64,000 nt of DNA, taken from contig JAALGZ010000007.1 of NCBI GenBank assembly GCA_015227615.1, positions 372,001 through 436,000 of the forward strand. The letters are read 5' to 3'. The notes under the pieces were generated by a model, which saw only the letters and a program-made list of their open reading frames with translations, did not search any database and was not told the DNA's origin. The translations under genes and the position numbers were made by a program. Each line of letters opens with the position of its first letter. Position 1 is the stretch's first letter. The DNA comes from Labyrinthula sp. Ha (lineage: Eukaryota > Sar > Bigyra > Labyrinthulida > Labyrinthulaceae). Positions 1 to 9,922 of the stretch are shown piece by piece.

Positions 1-1229
1 AAAAAACAACTTTGGCCTTGTTTTCAATCAGGTTCTAAGGTGTCTAAAATTGGGATGAAGACATTTAGACACCTTGGATATCATGAAGGACTTGGACTTG
101 CGAAAAAAACAAAAGTGAATGAAGCCCCAGTTGAGAAAAAGACAAGAAAAAGAGCTTTGGAGACAAGTATTATCGAAACTCCAAAAAAGTCAGCCTTTGA
201 TGAAGACTTGTTTTCTATAGCTTCATTCAGCGATGTCTCAAGCAACGAGGTTCTCCTTGTAGCAGCATTAAAAATAGAAGTTAAGCCTTTCCAAAAAAGT
301 TATGTAGACCTCGTTCAAGTACAGTTCAAGGCCAGTGAGCTATATCTTGATCACCTCTTTGGAGAATTGATTCTGTTGCGGTTCTTGAGACAGGCTAATC
401 ATGACATACCAAAAGCTTCGGTAAATTACAAACAGTTCTTGGCATGGCGAGTAGCAAATCGCGTCTTTTTGGTAAGAAATACTCTAGTGGCTAGTAATCC
501 TAACCCGCGCGAACTCTGGAATCATGTGACATATATTAGTTACCAGGGAACAATCCCGTTCTTCTCCAAACGCCCAAATGGAGACTATTTAGAAGTTTGG
601 ACAATGAAACCTGCTGGATCGGACAGGTAGTAACTCTTTTTATTCTTATATGTAGCAAATATAGAGAACTATATATTAGAGATCAAATTATTCTCTCTGA
701 GTATAGAGCTATGTTGCTTGATAATTTTAGCATGAGAAATAAGAGAGTGATTTCTTACTCCATTGCGTATGATCTTAATTTTATTAGTGACACCTTTGGG
801 TGGCAATCACTTACAGATTTTGAAGAAGGTGGGTTTCCAGCGGTAAAAGCGGATAACCTATCTCTAGATGATGCTGAAGCGATCAAACAGGGTGGTCAGA
901 CTATGGACATCCTCAGTCATGCAAAAAGCTGGGCGGGAGATCTGCAAGTTGTTGGGGAGATAATATCCAAACACTATGGAGGCTATTGCTCAAAATTTGT
1001 TTTACTTGGAACAGGAGCTTTTTATAAACTCTATTGCTGTGGATTTTTTATTGGAATTTTTAAAGACTTTCGACCAGGTTCAAGTGAAAGTTTGGTATGC
1101 GACAAACCAACGCATATGCACATTGCAAAGGAGCTCTTGGGGTTTAATTACAACGAACTTAAAGTTTATAAGGAACATGTTGTGGCAACAAATGCTGTGC
1201 TTTTCGAGGATAGAATGATTCAAATATAG
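1..1229 (+). CDS. G-patch-like protein, 5' partial, one 29-nt intron
   Basis: The reading frame is open from the first base, so the 5' end lies outside the window. Around 40-110 a G-patch-like motif is visible (SKIGMKTFRHLGY followed by HEGLGLAKK), followed by a basic KKTRKR stretch. G-patch motifs typically recruit or activate DEAH helicases or mark RNA-processing factors; that role is family knowledge. A GT-AG intron at 627-655 (29 nt) joins the first exon to a second frame that runs to a stop at 1229. The C-terminal half (about 190 aa) matches nothing I recognise; a GCFC/TFIP11-like fold was considered but not supported. From 976 to 1218 another frame is also open and looks equally protein-like and helical, so a second intron or a frame change near 960-980 is possible. 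The 3' end is 48 bp from the convergent ATG6 gene. Confidence 0.55.
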
Positions 1230-1277
1230 AAGTATTTTTTGTTATTTTATCTGTCGTGAAAGTTTCCGCAAAACTGC

Positions 1278-2936
1278 TTAGAAAGATAATTGCTCATAAT
1301 GTGCAGCCCATAACACAAGCCATTTATAATTGTTTAGTAGACAATACATAGAATCTGTGAACTCTTTAGCATATCTTTTTCTTCTCTTAAGAGGTTTACT
1401 TTCATCTAGAAATTTTAAGTTTATGCCATAGCCGCCTACGCGTATGTTCCTTAGTTTAGTAATCAAGTCTTTAAACTTAACAGCAGTGGAATCTTCAATC
1501 TCATACTCTAAATCGTGAGAAGATGACTGAAAAGATAATATTTGAAATAGTTCAGCCTCGTTCAACATAGGAGAAATCATCTTGTACATATTGTTTCCAA
1601 GTTTAAATTTTTGCATTATTATCCTATTTTTCTCACACGTAGAATCTAAAGCAACATCAATCAGAAGCTTTGAGCAAGTAATAAATGAAAACAGGCCAAT
1701 TAAGAAAGCTTTCTTTTCCTTTTCATTCGCGTTAAACCCATTCTCCAGAAATACAGGATGCCGAGTGTGAAGATTCTTGCTTTCCACAATCGTATCAATT
1801 TGGGAGAAACAACCAGAAGGATTCAAAATAAACTTTACACCTGTTTTTGAAAAACGGGATAAAACTGGATGGAAATTAACCTTTGTGGAAAGGATTTGAA
1901 GAAGCTGTACGCAAAAACCAAAAGCTGCATTAATTTCCTTCCAACTCGGAGACTCCTTTACCAAACTTTGAACTTTTCTAGATCCTGGAACAATGGAACC
2001 AAGTTGATTTCCTTCTTCCTTCTCGTTTCTACCTAGATCCAAAAATATGTTGTCACTATTTTGAAACCGCAAATCAGTCCAGTCATTTGTTGAGTTGTTT
2101 GAGCTTATCCTGTGAATAGTAGTTGGACTTCCCTGTGTATCATATAAATAGCCAAGTCTATGAGCATTAATTGTGCCATATCTTCCAACAAACCAGATAT
2201 AAAATGAATCATTGACTGCATGAACCTGTTTGAAAGCTTTGACTTCTTCCCGTGCTCCTATTACTTTGCACTTGTAGGATTTTAGCTTTTCTAGTGAGTG
2301 TCCAAGGTGAGAAGAGTATTCTTCAACATCTTCAAAATAAGAGTCACGCTTTGCGTTATACTCTGCAGTCAAGAGTTTTTCTTGAGATGTAAGTTCTGTC
2401 AAGACCGCAGTTTTTTCTAAGTATTCTTTTTCAAGTTTTTCTAATGCAGAGAGAAGAGTATCCTTAGCGTCAATTAAGCTTTCAGTTTTCCTTTCAATTT
2501 CAATAGGCGACAATGATTTTTCATTATTAAAGTTTTCTTCCATTCTTTTGGTGGTATAGTCTTGCAAAGTTTTCACGGTCTCATTAACATGTTCTTTTTG
2601 CTTCTTTAACCAAGACTGGGCCGACGAGCTGCATTCTGAACATATCCAAAAATCTTTTAAATCATTTATCTTCCAAAACTAAAATATAAGCATATTAAAT
2701 TAAGTAACTGTTTCTTGAGTTTCGTTCTTGAGACTTTCTCGGAGAATGGGCGACGACAGCTTTAGTTGGCCTGTTTCAAGAAGATTTTCCTCATTAAGAG
2801 TTTCTGAGATCGCCAATGTCTGAATTCTTCTCTTCAAATTATTTTCCCTTTTTATATTCATGGCTTTTGTACCTGAGTCCAGTCTCTTTAATTGTTTGTT
2901 GCATCTATTACAACTTGGATTCTTTTTCGTTTTCAT
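1278..2936 (-). CDS. ATG6: Beclin-1/Atg6, autophagy PI3-kinase complex subunit, one 30-nt intron
   Basis: Scaffold subunit of the class III PI3-kinase (Vps34) complexes that make PI3P for autophagy and endosomal sorting. Two exons (2936-2709 and 2678-1278) are separated by a 30-nt GT-AG intron in phase 0, giving 542 aa. Residues 9-12 hold a CNRC pair and 89-92 a CSEC pair, matching the two CxxC motifs of Beclins. A Glu/Lys-rich coiled coil follows. The C-terminal evolutionarily conserved domain begins at FYIWFVGRYGTINAHRLGYL, continues with WKEINAAFGFCVQLLQIL and ends with YCLLNNYKWLVLWAAH, all clear Beclin signatures. About 70 residues are inserted between the GTIN..RLG strand and the EINAA helix, where human Beclin has about 10. 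The ATG at 2936 is chosen because it sits just upstream of the first CxxC; the frame is open further 5' but that part is hydrophobic and unlike the family. Confidence 0.92.
2679..2708 (-). other. 30-nt spliceosomal intron in ATG6
   Basis: GT-AG, phase 0, with a T-rich 3' end (tatattttag). Removing it joins the two CxxC-bearing exons in frame. Left in, it brings an in-frame TAA. Confidence 0.85.
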
Positions 2937-4963
2937 TGAAATCTCTATTTCATTGGTTAAAACTACTCCGTAGAATATGATTGGGTACAAGAAAAAAGTA
3001 ATAAAAGCATCAGCAAGAAAAGCTGAAATAATCTCGCGCTCCAAAATTCATCCGAGGGGAAAAAAAGTTATAGCATCAAATTTAATACGTTCTTATCTTC
3101 AGCTGATCATTAAAGGGAGTTAGTCTGGGGTCTGTTCTAGTTTCAGTTTCTCTCTAGATTTGACAACTATAATGAAGACATACTCTTTGTTTAGTTCCGA
3201 TTTCTTCTCATTCCATAATTGTCTGTTAGGAATGAACTATCGAACAGTAAGATACTCAAAAATTAGGAGAAATTACTAATGTGAACCGTAGGCGTCCATG
3301 TTGAAGTTAACCAGGTACTTAAGATGTTGATCCAAAATCTAAAACTCGTATGAGGCACTTTGAAGAACTAAAATTGACTTCCCGGAACTTAAAAAGTCTT
3401 TAAAAATATAGGTTTATACTTCCCAAAGGCAATTTACTCCTATCGGGTCTTCCTCTTCTTATTTTTTAGTTTGCTGTTAGCTATACTCTTTTGTTGTTGT
3501 CTTATCTTTGATAATGTCGTAAGATTGGTTCTGCCTTGATTTCAAAATTATATATCTATTATCATGACTACACTATTTAATGCTGTTATGATAATCGATA
3601 ACTGATTAACATAGATACATAATGCTGTGAGGCAGTTGTAGCTCCCTTGTAGGACGAAACAGTTTATTGAGAACCAGTAAAAAGATATTCTCAACAGAGC
3701 ATTACTGTGCTTTTAGAGAATAGTTCGTTAAGAAAAAGAATCAACCTTTCATAGTTCAAATTTCCTCTTAGCTGTACATCTAATACTTAAAAAAGCAGCA
3801 TTCATGTTGCTCAAGCTACATTAACAACCACATCAAAGCACATATTATTCACCGTTCCGAAGATTACATCTCATATCCTTTAACGAGAAAAACAAAACTC
3901 GTTGAAAAATCATTTGCTCTGACAGAGAGCACTCTAGTAAAGCACCCGAGTTTTTTTACAGAAAAATCAGAGTTTATTTATCAAAGGATTGCCATATATG
4001 TTAATATTTTTTGGTTTTTTATGCAGCAAATAAGTACAGCAACATTAGATGATAAGCTATTTTCATAGCTACTTTTACTCGGACAATTACTACAGCTTAT
4101 TCATGGTTGAAATAAGTTTTTCTCGCTTATATTAAAGTTAGAATACCCTGAGAAACTGCACAGAAAGTCCAAGAAACCCTCCCCAGAACTGTTACCAAGA
4201 CATATATGATTCATTAATAAGAATAAGAACGCATTAACCAGATTCATTCTAGCTCCAGTAAATAAAGCAAATAACGTCATATTCTCCCTTGATTTAACTA
4301 TGACGATTCTATTGCACTTTTCGTGATACTAACCGTTTATTTACGCCAAGTTATTAGCCATATTTTTTACATTTGAGAGGCCATAATGAAAATAACAAAA
4401 TATGAAAATAATTCCTGTTTGATTAATGTGGTTCTTAAAAAAATATTTGTAACCAGGATGAATGTACCATTCTATGGTTCCAACCTGAAAGGTATATCTA
4501 CACAGTCGTTTGTGCTCCATGCAGGTCTTTCTGGAAGTTGCGTAGTTTCTTTTACTCTCCTCGTGCGCTTCTTGTATGTTTTCGGAAAACAATCTGAGCC
4601 AGTTGTAGCATAGAAGCATCGATTTTATTCATTATACCCTGTGTAATAGAAGTTTTATTTTTTTCGGGCGGAACTATATAGTCAAACTTTTTGATTTTCT
4701 GATGTTTTTTGTAGAACTTGAGGTTATTGACCCAAATAGACGCCTTAGAAGTAGTATACCCTGTTCAGTTCGTATATTCTGCCATTAACTTTCGTTAATT
4801 CCGTTTATCCAGAGTGTCAAAATCTTATAATAATATCCAAAATCTTTTCTAAGAGCTTTATATGGTTCATTACGAAGCGCTTTCAAAATATTGTTTTGCG
4901 ATTCAATATAGCTCTCTACAGGTTACACCAAATTCTTCACCAATAACAGTAGCATTATATTCT
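2937..4963. other. Gene-free stretch
   Basis: AT-rich sequence upstream of ATG6. The ORFs here are short and low in complexity, including an overlapping pair at 4341-4619 on opposite strands, and none resembles a family. No repeats or RNA genes are recognised. Confidence 0.5.
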
Positions 4964-5290
4964 TTATATACTTGCGTCTAACTCATAAGAAGGGAAGTCA
5001 AAATCGAGTATTTCTAGATTACTTGAAAGTTTATGTATGAAAAAATCTATCTCATAAATTGAGCTTCCCTTTATGTTGAGGTACTTGCCCCCTCCAAAGT
5101 GTGCAACAGTGCGGAAACATGTTCTAACTTCTTTTTTTTCAAGTCCAATCTTAGAGCTTTCTATGGCTTTTCTTAATAGTACCTTCATTATTTCTTGAGC
5201 CATAAATTATGTATTTGTACAGTTTTTTGTACCTCCTTATCCACTCACTGCTATCTTTGTTCTGCCCATAGAATTTGTTGTACTTGACCA
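4964..5290 (-). pseudogene. Scrambled relic of the AT-hook gene at 8113
   Basis: A 79-codon frame (5203-4964) aligns with the start of the intact gene at 8113: LLRKAIESSKIGLEKKE here against VLRKVLERSKIGIEDDK there, then SSIYEIDFFI against SSRYERDYFI. Immediately 5' of it on the same strand (about 5290-5196) another frame reads YNKFYGQNKDSSEWIRRYKK, which resembles YKKWFNNANSRSSLWIRFSK from the middle or C-terminal half of the intact protein. The C-terminal-like piece therefore precedes the N-terminal-like piece. This suggests either rearrangement or two adjacent decayed copies. Short nucleotide similarity (agcagt..aaggaggt) also lies just 5' of both start codons. I interpret this as an old inverted duplicate that has decayed. 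Confidence 0.6.
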
Positions 5291-5524
5291 ACCCCGTAAA
5301 GAAACAGGGGCAACGGTTGGTCATGCAGACAACGTATGATTTTTTGGCACAAGAAAGGTCGTATTCTGCACCGTTCCGAAAATCTTTAGCTTAATTTTGA
5401 GGGAAAATTTATTTTTACTTTGTTTTAAACTGTCTTCTTTTGATGGAATAAAAAAACCCTTGGTAATATTATCCCGAAGTTTTATATAGGGTTTCCAACT
5501 TATGCGTTTTCTGTAATTGGTCAC

Positions 5525-7950
5525 AGTACTCTAACTTTGAACAGAAAAACTGCAGTTCTTAGGTAACATACAAGATAATTATAATTTAAGGATACATTTC
5601 AACATTATTTTCTATGTCTTTTAAACATAAATGCGAGCTAGAGGTCAGAATGAACCCTTTGATAAGGTTTTAACACTAATTTTTCTCATTGGCCAAAATA
5701 AATAACTCTCCCACTATTTAACTCAATATTATGAAAAATCTTTTGATAATAAAAATTACTTCAGAATTACAAGATATGAAGCAAAATCTTTACTTAAATA
5801 TCGGTAAGCAAATTGAATACAAGAAGCATTTCATTATATGTGAACTTTAGGAAATTGAGGATCTTGAAGGAGTCAAATAAACTGCATATATCATGAGCAC
5901 AACTTCTTTGTAGTAATGTTCGTAGTCATTATCTATAATGAAACAATTATTCTATTCAAATGAGAAAATGGTACGATATAAAATTAAAATCCTAAGAAAA
6001 GTATTGGTACCAGCAATGGTTAACCTAGAGACCGGTCTACCTGAAAGGAAATAAGTTTCAATTTGCCGGATTCTCACTAGAAGTGAATAGTAACCTCATT
6101 GGCTATAGTGCTCTTTTATTTAAATTTGACTCATAGAACTAGAACAAGACGGTTCCGTCGGTGATTAAAGCCTTTTGTATTAAGTCAAATCTACTATCAG
6201 TTAAAAAGACCTTTTCGGGCTAAGAATAATCTTCTACATTAAATAGAAGCATAATGGCCATAAGAGAAAAGAATAATTATAGGGGTTGCCTATTATATAA
6301 CAATATTTGATTGAAATTTTGTGAAGAATATTTTGATATTCCGGAAAGGTAAAAATAACTGTATATCAAGTTGCTGAGACTTCTGACGACATGATTTAAA
6401 GAGTTAAAACTCGGTGAGTACATACGAGTTGAGAGTATTATAGAAATAACAATTACGTCTACCTTATTGGTACAGAATACCCTTATAAATAACTCGCTAT
6501 ATAACAAGGTTGATTTCTAATTACGGAACAATGCCAAATCTAACAATAAGGTTTTACCAAGCTAGTGCATAAGAAATACATATATATACATAGTTGTTCA
6601 AATAGCGGGAAGTAACATCTAAAATATAATTATTCCACAGTACATTTAAAATGCTAATATGCTTGAAGTTATCTAGCTTTAATTCTTCTAACTTTAATAT
6701 GAACAAGCAGTTTGTAGCAAAGATGAACATTCTTATTCCTACAACGGAGTGATTTTTTTTACTGCTTTTTGTTTGGGTTTATTACTGCTCACATAGGCCT
6801 CAAATTAAGACAATGAAATATTCTCAATTCATGGAGTATCTTTAGGTATCACATTCACTCAGCCTGATGTATCCACCTCCATTAGTTGTTCTTTACTGGG
6901 ATGACGGATGTTGGGCTTGTTCTATAGGGCCCTAACTCGTTCTCTCCTTTGGTCAGTTTCTTTACAAAACATACTCTGAAAGCTCGCAAGTATAGTGTTG
7001 TATTGAAATTGGTAAGTTAGTACCAAACTAAGTTAAGGAACTTATTTGTTGCAATCCCTAACCTAATAAGTAGAGCATGAACCTATAATTTATTTAAGAA
7101 ATTTTTATGTCGCACTTGCATGAGCTTTATACAGCGGTCAAAAAACTGTGCCTTTTTGGTCTATGTCCTGCGAGGATTAATATCACATTCATAGGCAAAA
7201 AAAAACTCTATGATACTAAATATAAGGGTTCTGACATACTATGTTCTAAAGCTACCATTATTCTGTCTCAATTGATACCAAACTTTGGATATTCCCGGCG
7301 AGGTAGATATCTGGCAAACCAATTATCAAGAAGAGTACTTTTATGAAACTACATACAAGAACTTTGCGAATAATAAATTTTCATTAGAAAGATAAGTAGA
7401 GAAGCACTATAACCTGTCTGGGAGCTAAAGTTATACGAGCAGGTGACTCTAGTTTTCTTACCCAGGAAATATTGCTTTTGTAGAATAGGTAACTCCATAT
7501 TTAATCTGGTAGCCCATAGATTAATTAATATTGAGTATAATTTAAATATAGATGTCTCAAATGTTTCATTGTTCTATAGTAGCCCTTTATAAACAGGTTT
7601 TGTCCTTTATAGCCTAGTGGGGATGGTGGAAGCAAAAGATTCTTATGCTTACAGCACTTTGATTAACTTCGATGCATCTTGCTAAGTTACACCAAGTATA
7701 TATCAGTTGAGGTTTAAGATTTTATTTCGTGTACCAGTTATTCCTAAAGAAGCAGAGCCAATGATAAAATGAGTAATACAGGAATATGTCACCCATTTTG
7801 AAAAACAGGAACCCTTATAATACACTATAAGATGGCATTACTGGGGGCCGTTCTTAACTCAAAACAAGAAGTTAGACCAAACGTAAGAGAAAAAGACAAG
7901 AGTTTTCTTTTACATAAATAAAAACTATTCCTTCAACCCTTATTTCAAAT
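5525..7950. other. Gene-free stretch
   Basis: About 2.4 kb of AT-rich sequence with only short, unremarkable ORFs on either strand (for example 6277-6507 and 7107-7346). No recognisable protein, repeat or RNA. Confidence 0.45.
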
Positions 7951-8112
7951 ATGGTATTTTCTGCGGTAGCACATGGTATGCTCTCTGTAGGGCCAATCTT
8001 CCCGCCCGACTCTTTGCAAATTTGGCCAACTCCAACAGGTACTGTAGTGGAAACTAAATCAGCAGTAACTCATCAAGGAGGTGTAGAAAAATCTATAGAG
8101 AGATTAGACTAA
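7951..8112 (+). CDS. 53-aa ORF abutting and in frame with the AT-hook gene
   Basis: It starts with ATG and encodes a 53-residue, Pro/Thr/Val-rich peptide including GPIFPPDSLQIWPTPTG. Its TAA stop touches the ATG of the following gene, in the same frame. No canonical GT-AG intron of the local 28-32-nt size would remove the stop. It is much less AT-rich than its surroundings, which favours coding use. It could be a small upstream ORF, a peptide of its own, or the former 5' part of the next gene now cut off by a nonsense codon. Function unknown. Confidence 0.35.
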   Translation: MVFSAVAHGMLSVGPIFPPDSLQIWPTPTGTVVETKSAVTHQGGVEKSIERLD

Positions 8113-8901
8113 ATGGGACCAGATACCTCAAAGCTTGTATTGAGAAAGGTTCTAGAGAGGTCTAAGATTGGAATTGAAGATGATAAGAAGTTACAGAAGA
8201 TTAGCACACTGTTGCACACCTTGGAAGATGACAACTACATCATTATTTATGAAAGCTCTAGGTATGAAAGAGATTATTTCATTGAAGAAGCATCAAGTAT
8301 TCTAGGAATAAGCAATTTTGACTTACAGTTTCAGCTAGTGGAAAGCGAGTCTGTAGAGAATATTATGCTGCTTTTGTCGGTGATGAAGACAGTAGAAACA
8401 ACAGACAGCTACAATGTATTGTACAACTGGGTTGAAGAAACTCTTTGTAGTAAAGCAAATAAAACTTTTACTGAAGATTTTGATTATTTCTATAATTCTC
8501 TGGATACTCTTGACAAAGAAATCTCTATAAAGATAAAGAAAGAATATAAGAAGTGGTTCAATAATGCGAATTCCAGGAGTTCATTGTGGATTAGATTCTC
8601 TAAACTATTCAACAAATATCCAAAGAATAAAAGATATGTCGAGATTTTAGATCGTGTGCAAAAAAGAATTTTTATTGCACAGGATATAAAAAAGAAGAAT
8701 GAAGCTGAAATGAAAAAACTCTCCCAGTGTACTTCTGTCAGAACACCAAAGAAACGAAAGAGAAAAGTAGAAGAAACTCCAAAACTTCCAAAGAGACCTC
8801 GAGGTAGACCAAAGAAATATATAGATAAACCTCCAAAAGAGAAACCATACTATGGCATAAGCACTCTAGTCACTCAATATTTTGGTGAAGAACCTAATTA
8901 A
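8113..8901 (+). CDS. AT-hook protein of unknown family, 262 aa
   Basis: Single-exon gene; the ATG is fixed by an in-frame TAA directly before it. The N-terminal 80 residues form the best conserved part, judged from the relic at 4964-5203. The middle is acidic to mixed with many Lys/Glu helices and contains SSLWIRFSKLFNKYPKNKR. The C-terminus is strongly basic: KKRKRKVEE looks like a nuclear localisation signal, and RPRGRPKKY is a textbook AT-hook core (RGRP) that binds the minor groove of AT-rich DNA. I do not recognise the rest. A nuclear DNA-binding role is inferred from the C-terminus only. A domesticated transposon protein is another possibility, given the decayed copy 3 kb away. Confidence 0.75.
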   Translation: MGPDTSKLVLRKVLERSKIGIEDDKKLQKISTLLHTLEDDNYIIIYESSRYERDYFIEEASSILGISNFDLQFQLVESESVENIMLLLSVMKTVETTDSYNVLYNWVEETLCSKANKTFTEDFDYFYNSLDTLDKEISIKIKKEYKKWFNNANSRSSLWIRFSKLFNKYPKNKRYVEILDRVQKRIFIAQDIKKKNEAEMKKLSQCTSVRTPKKRKRKVEETPKLPKRPRGRPKKYIDKPPKEKPYYGISTLVTQYFGEEPN

Positions 8902-9922
8902 CTAAGCATAATTTATTCCCATAACCTGATATTTTTACAAAGCTTCCTCGAATGTAAACAATAAGCGAAAAGTTTTTGTTTAAATCAACATTTATCATAG
9001 TAATTACTGTTATACATTGTTCATATGTTAACCATGATGTGATTAAACTCATTCCTCCCAGATTAATTCAAAGCATCACAAAGCCAAAAATTAATCGAAA
9101 GATGGATTCTGGTTTTTAGGGCTCAGTATACTAAACATTCGCTCCAGGACACCTTTTAATCTCTTTCCCACATGTGCAACCGAAGAGTTATATTAAGTAT
9201 ATTTATATTATAACCAGGAAAAAAGCAAGTTCAGTTTTTCATATTTAGCGATACTTAGAGACTTGGATTGGACACAATTCCTGTAGTTAAGTTATTCAGT
9301 TTGCTTTCTTTGTTGTTCTTTCTACTTGCTTTATTATTTCTCCAAACTTCTAAGAAAACAATGGAACCTAGCCTGATCAATTGGAATTGTGCAAAGTAGA
9401 ACATAAAAACACGGTTCTTTTGTAGAAAGCGGGAGGAAATGACATTCTAATGACTGCTCCAACTTGGATTTGCAAGATGCCAGAAGTAGTCTTGTATTGA
9501 AGAGTTTCCAACATCAGAAAATGAAGAGTAACTCAAACATAAAGAAAATGCAATAAAATCACTGCTCCAAAAAAATCATATCTTACCCCTTCAAATGGCT
9601 CCCATTTGCCAATAGGGGAAGTAAGAGATGAAGTCTTACTGTTCAACAGGCTTGAAATGTCAATGAAAAAACAAGTATGATTGCAATGCAGCGTTGATTG
9701 GGACAAAATTAGGTGAGTATTTGAGAAAAGAAGTGCTGAGTCGCGACCCAGTTTTACCAGGAAACGATCGGTGGCACCGTAAAACCAAATGAATGCATTT
9801 ACACATAGGAAACAGCAAAACCCCTCAATATTCTATCAAAGTTTTGTTTCGACAATGCCTAATCTTAATAACTGTTTCCAACTCTTTTAACACTTTGCAG
9901 CTTAACAAGAACGATCAGTGTC
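8902..9922. other. Gene-free stretch
   Basis: About 1 kb between the AT-hook gene and the 3' end of the DAG lipase gene. Nothing coding or repetitive is recognised. Confidence 0.5.

Noticed and set aside
8070-8135. Intron removing the TAA between the 53-codon ORF and the AT-hook gene
   Set aside because: No GT-AG pair of 26-34 nt spans the stop; a 42-nt pair exists but is outside the observed range.
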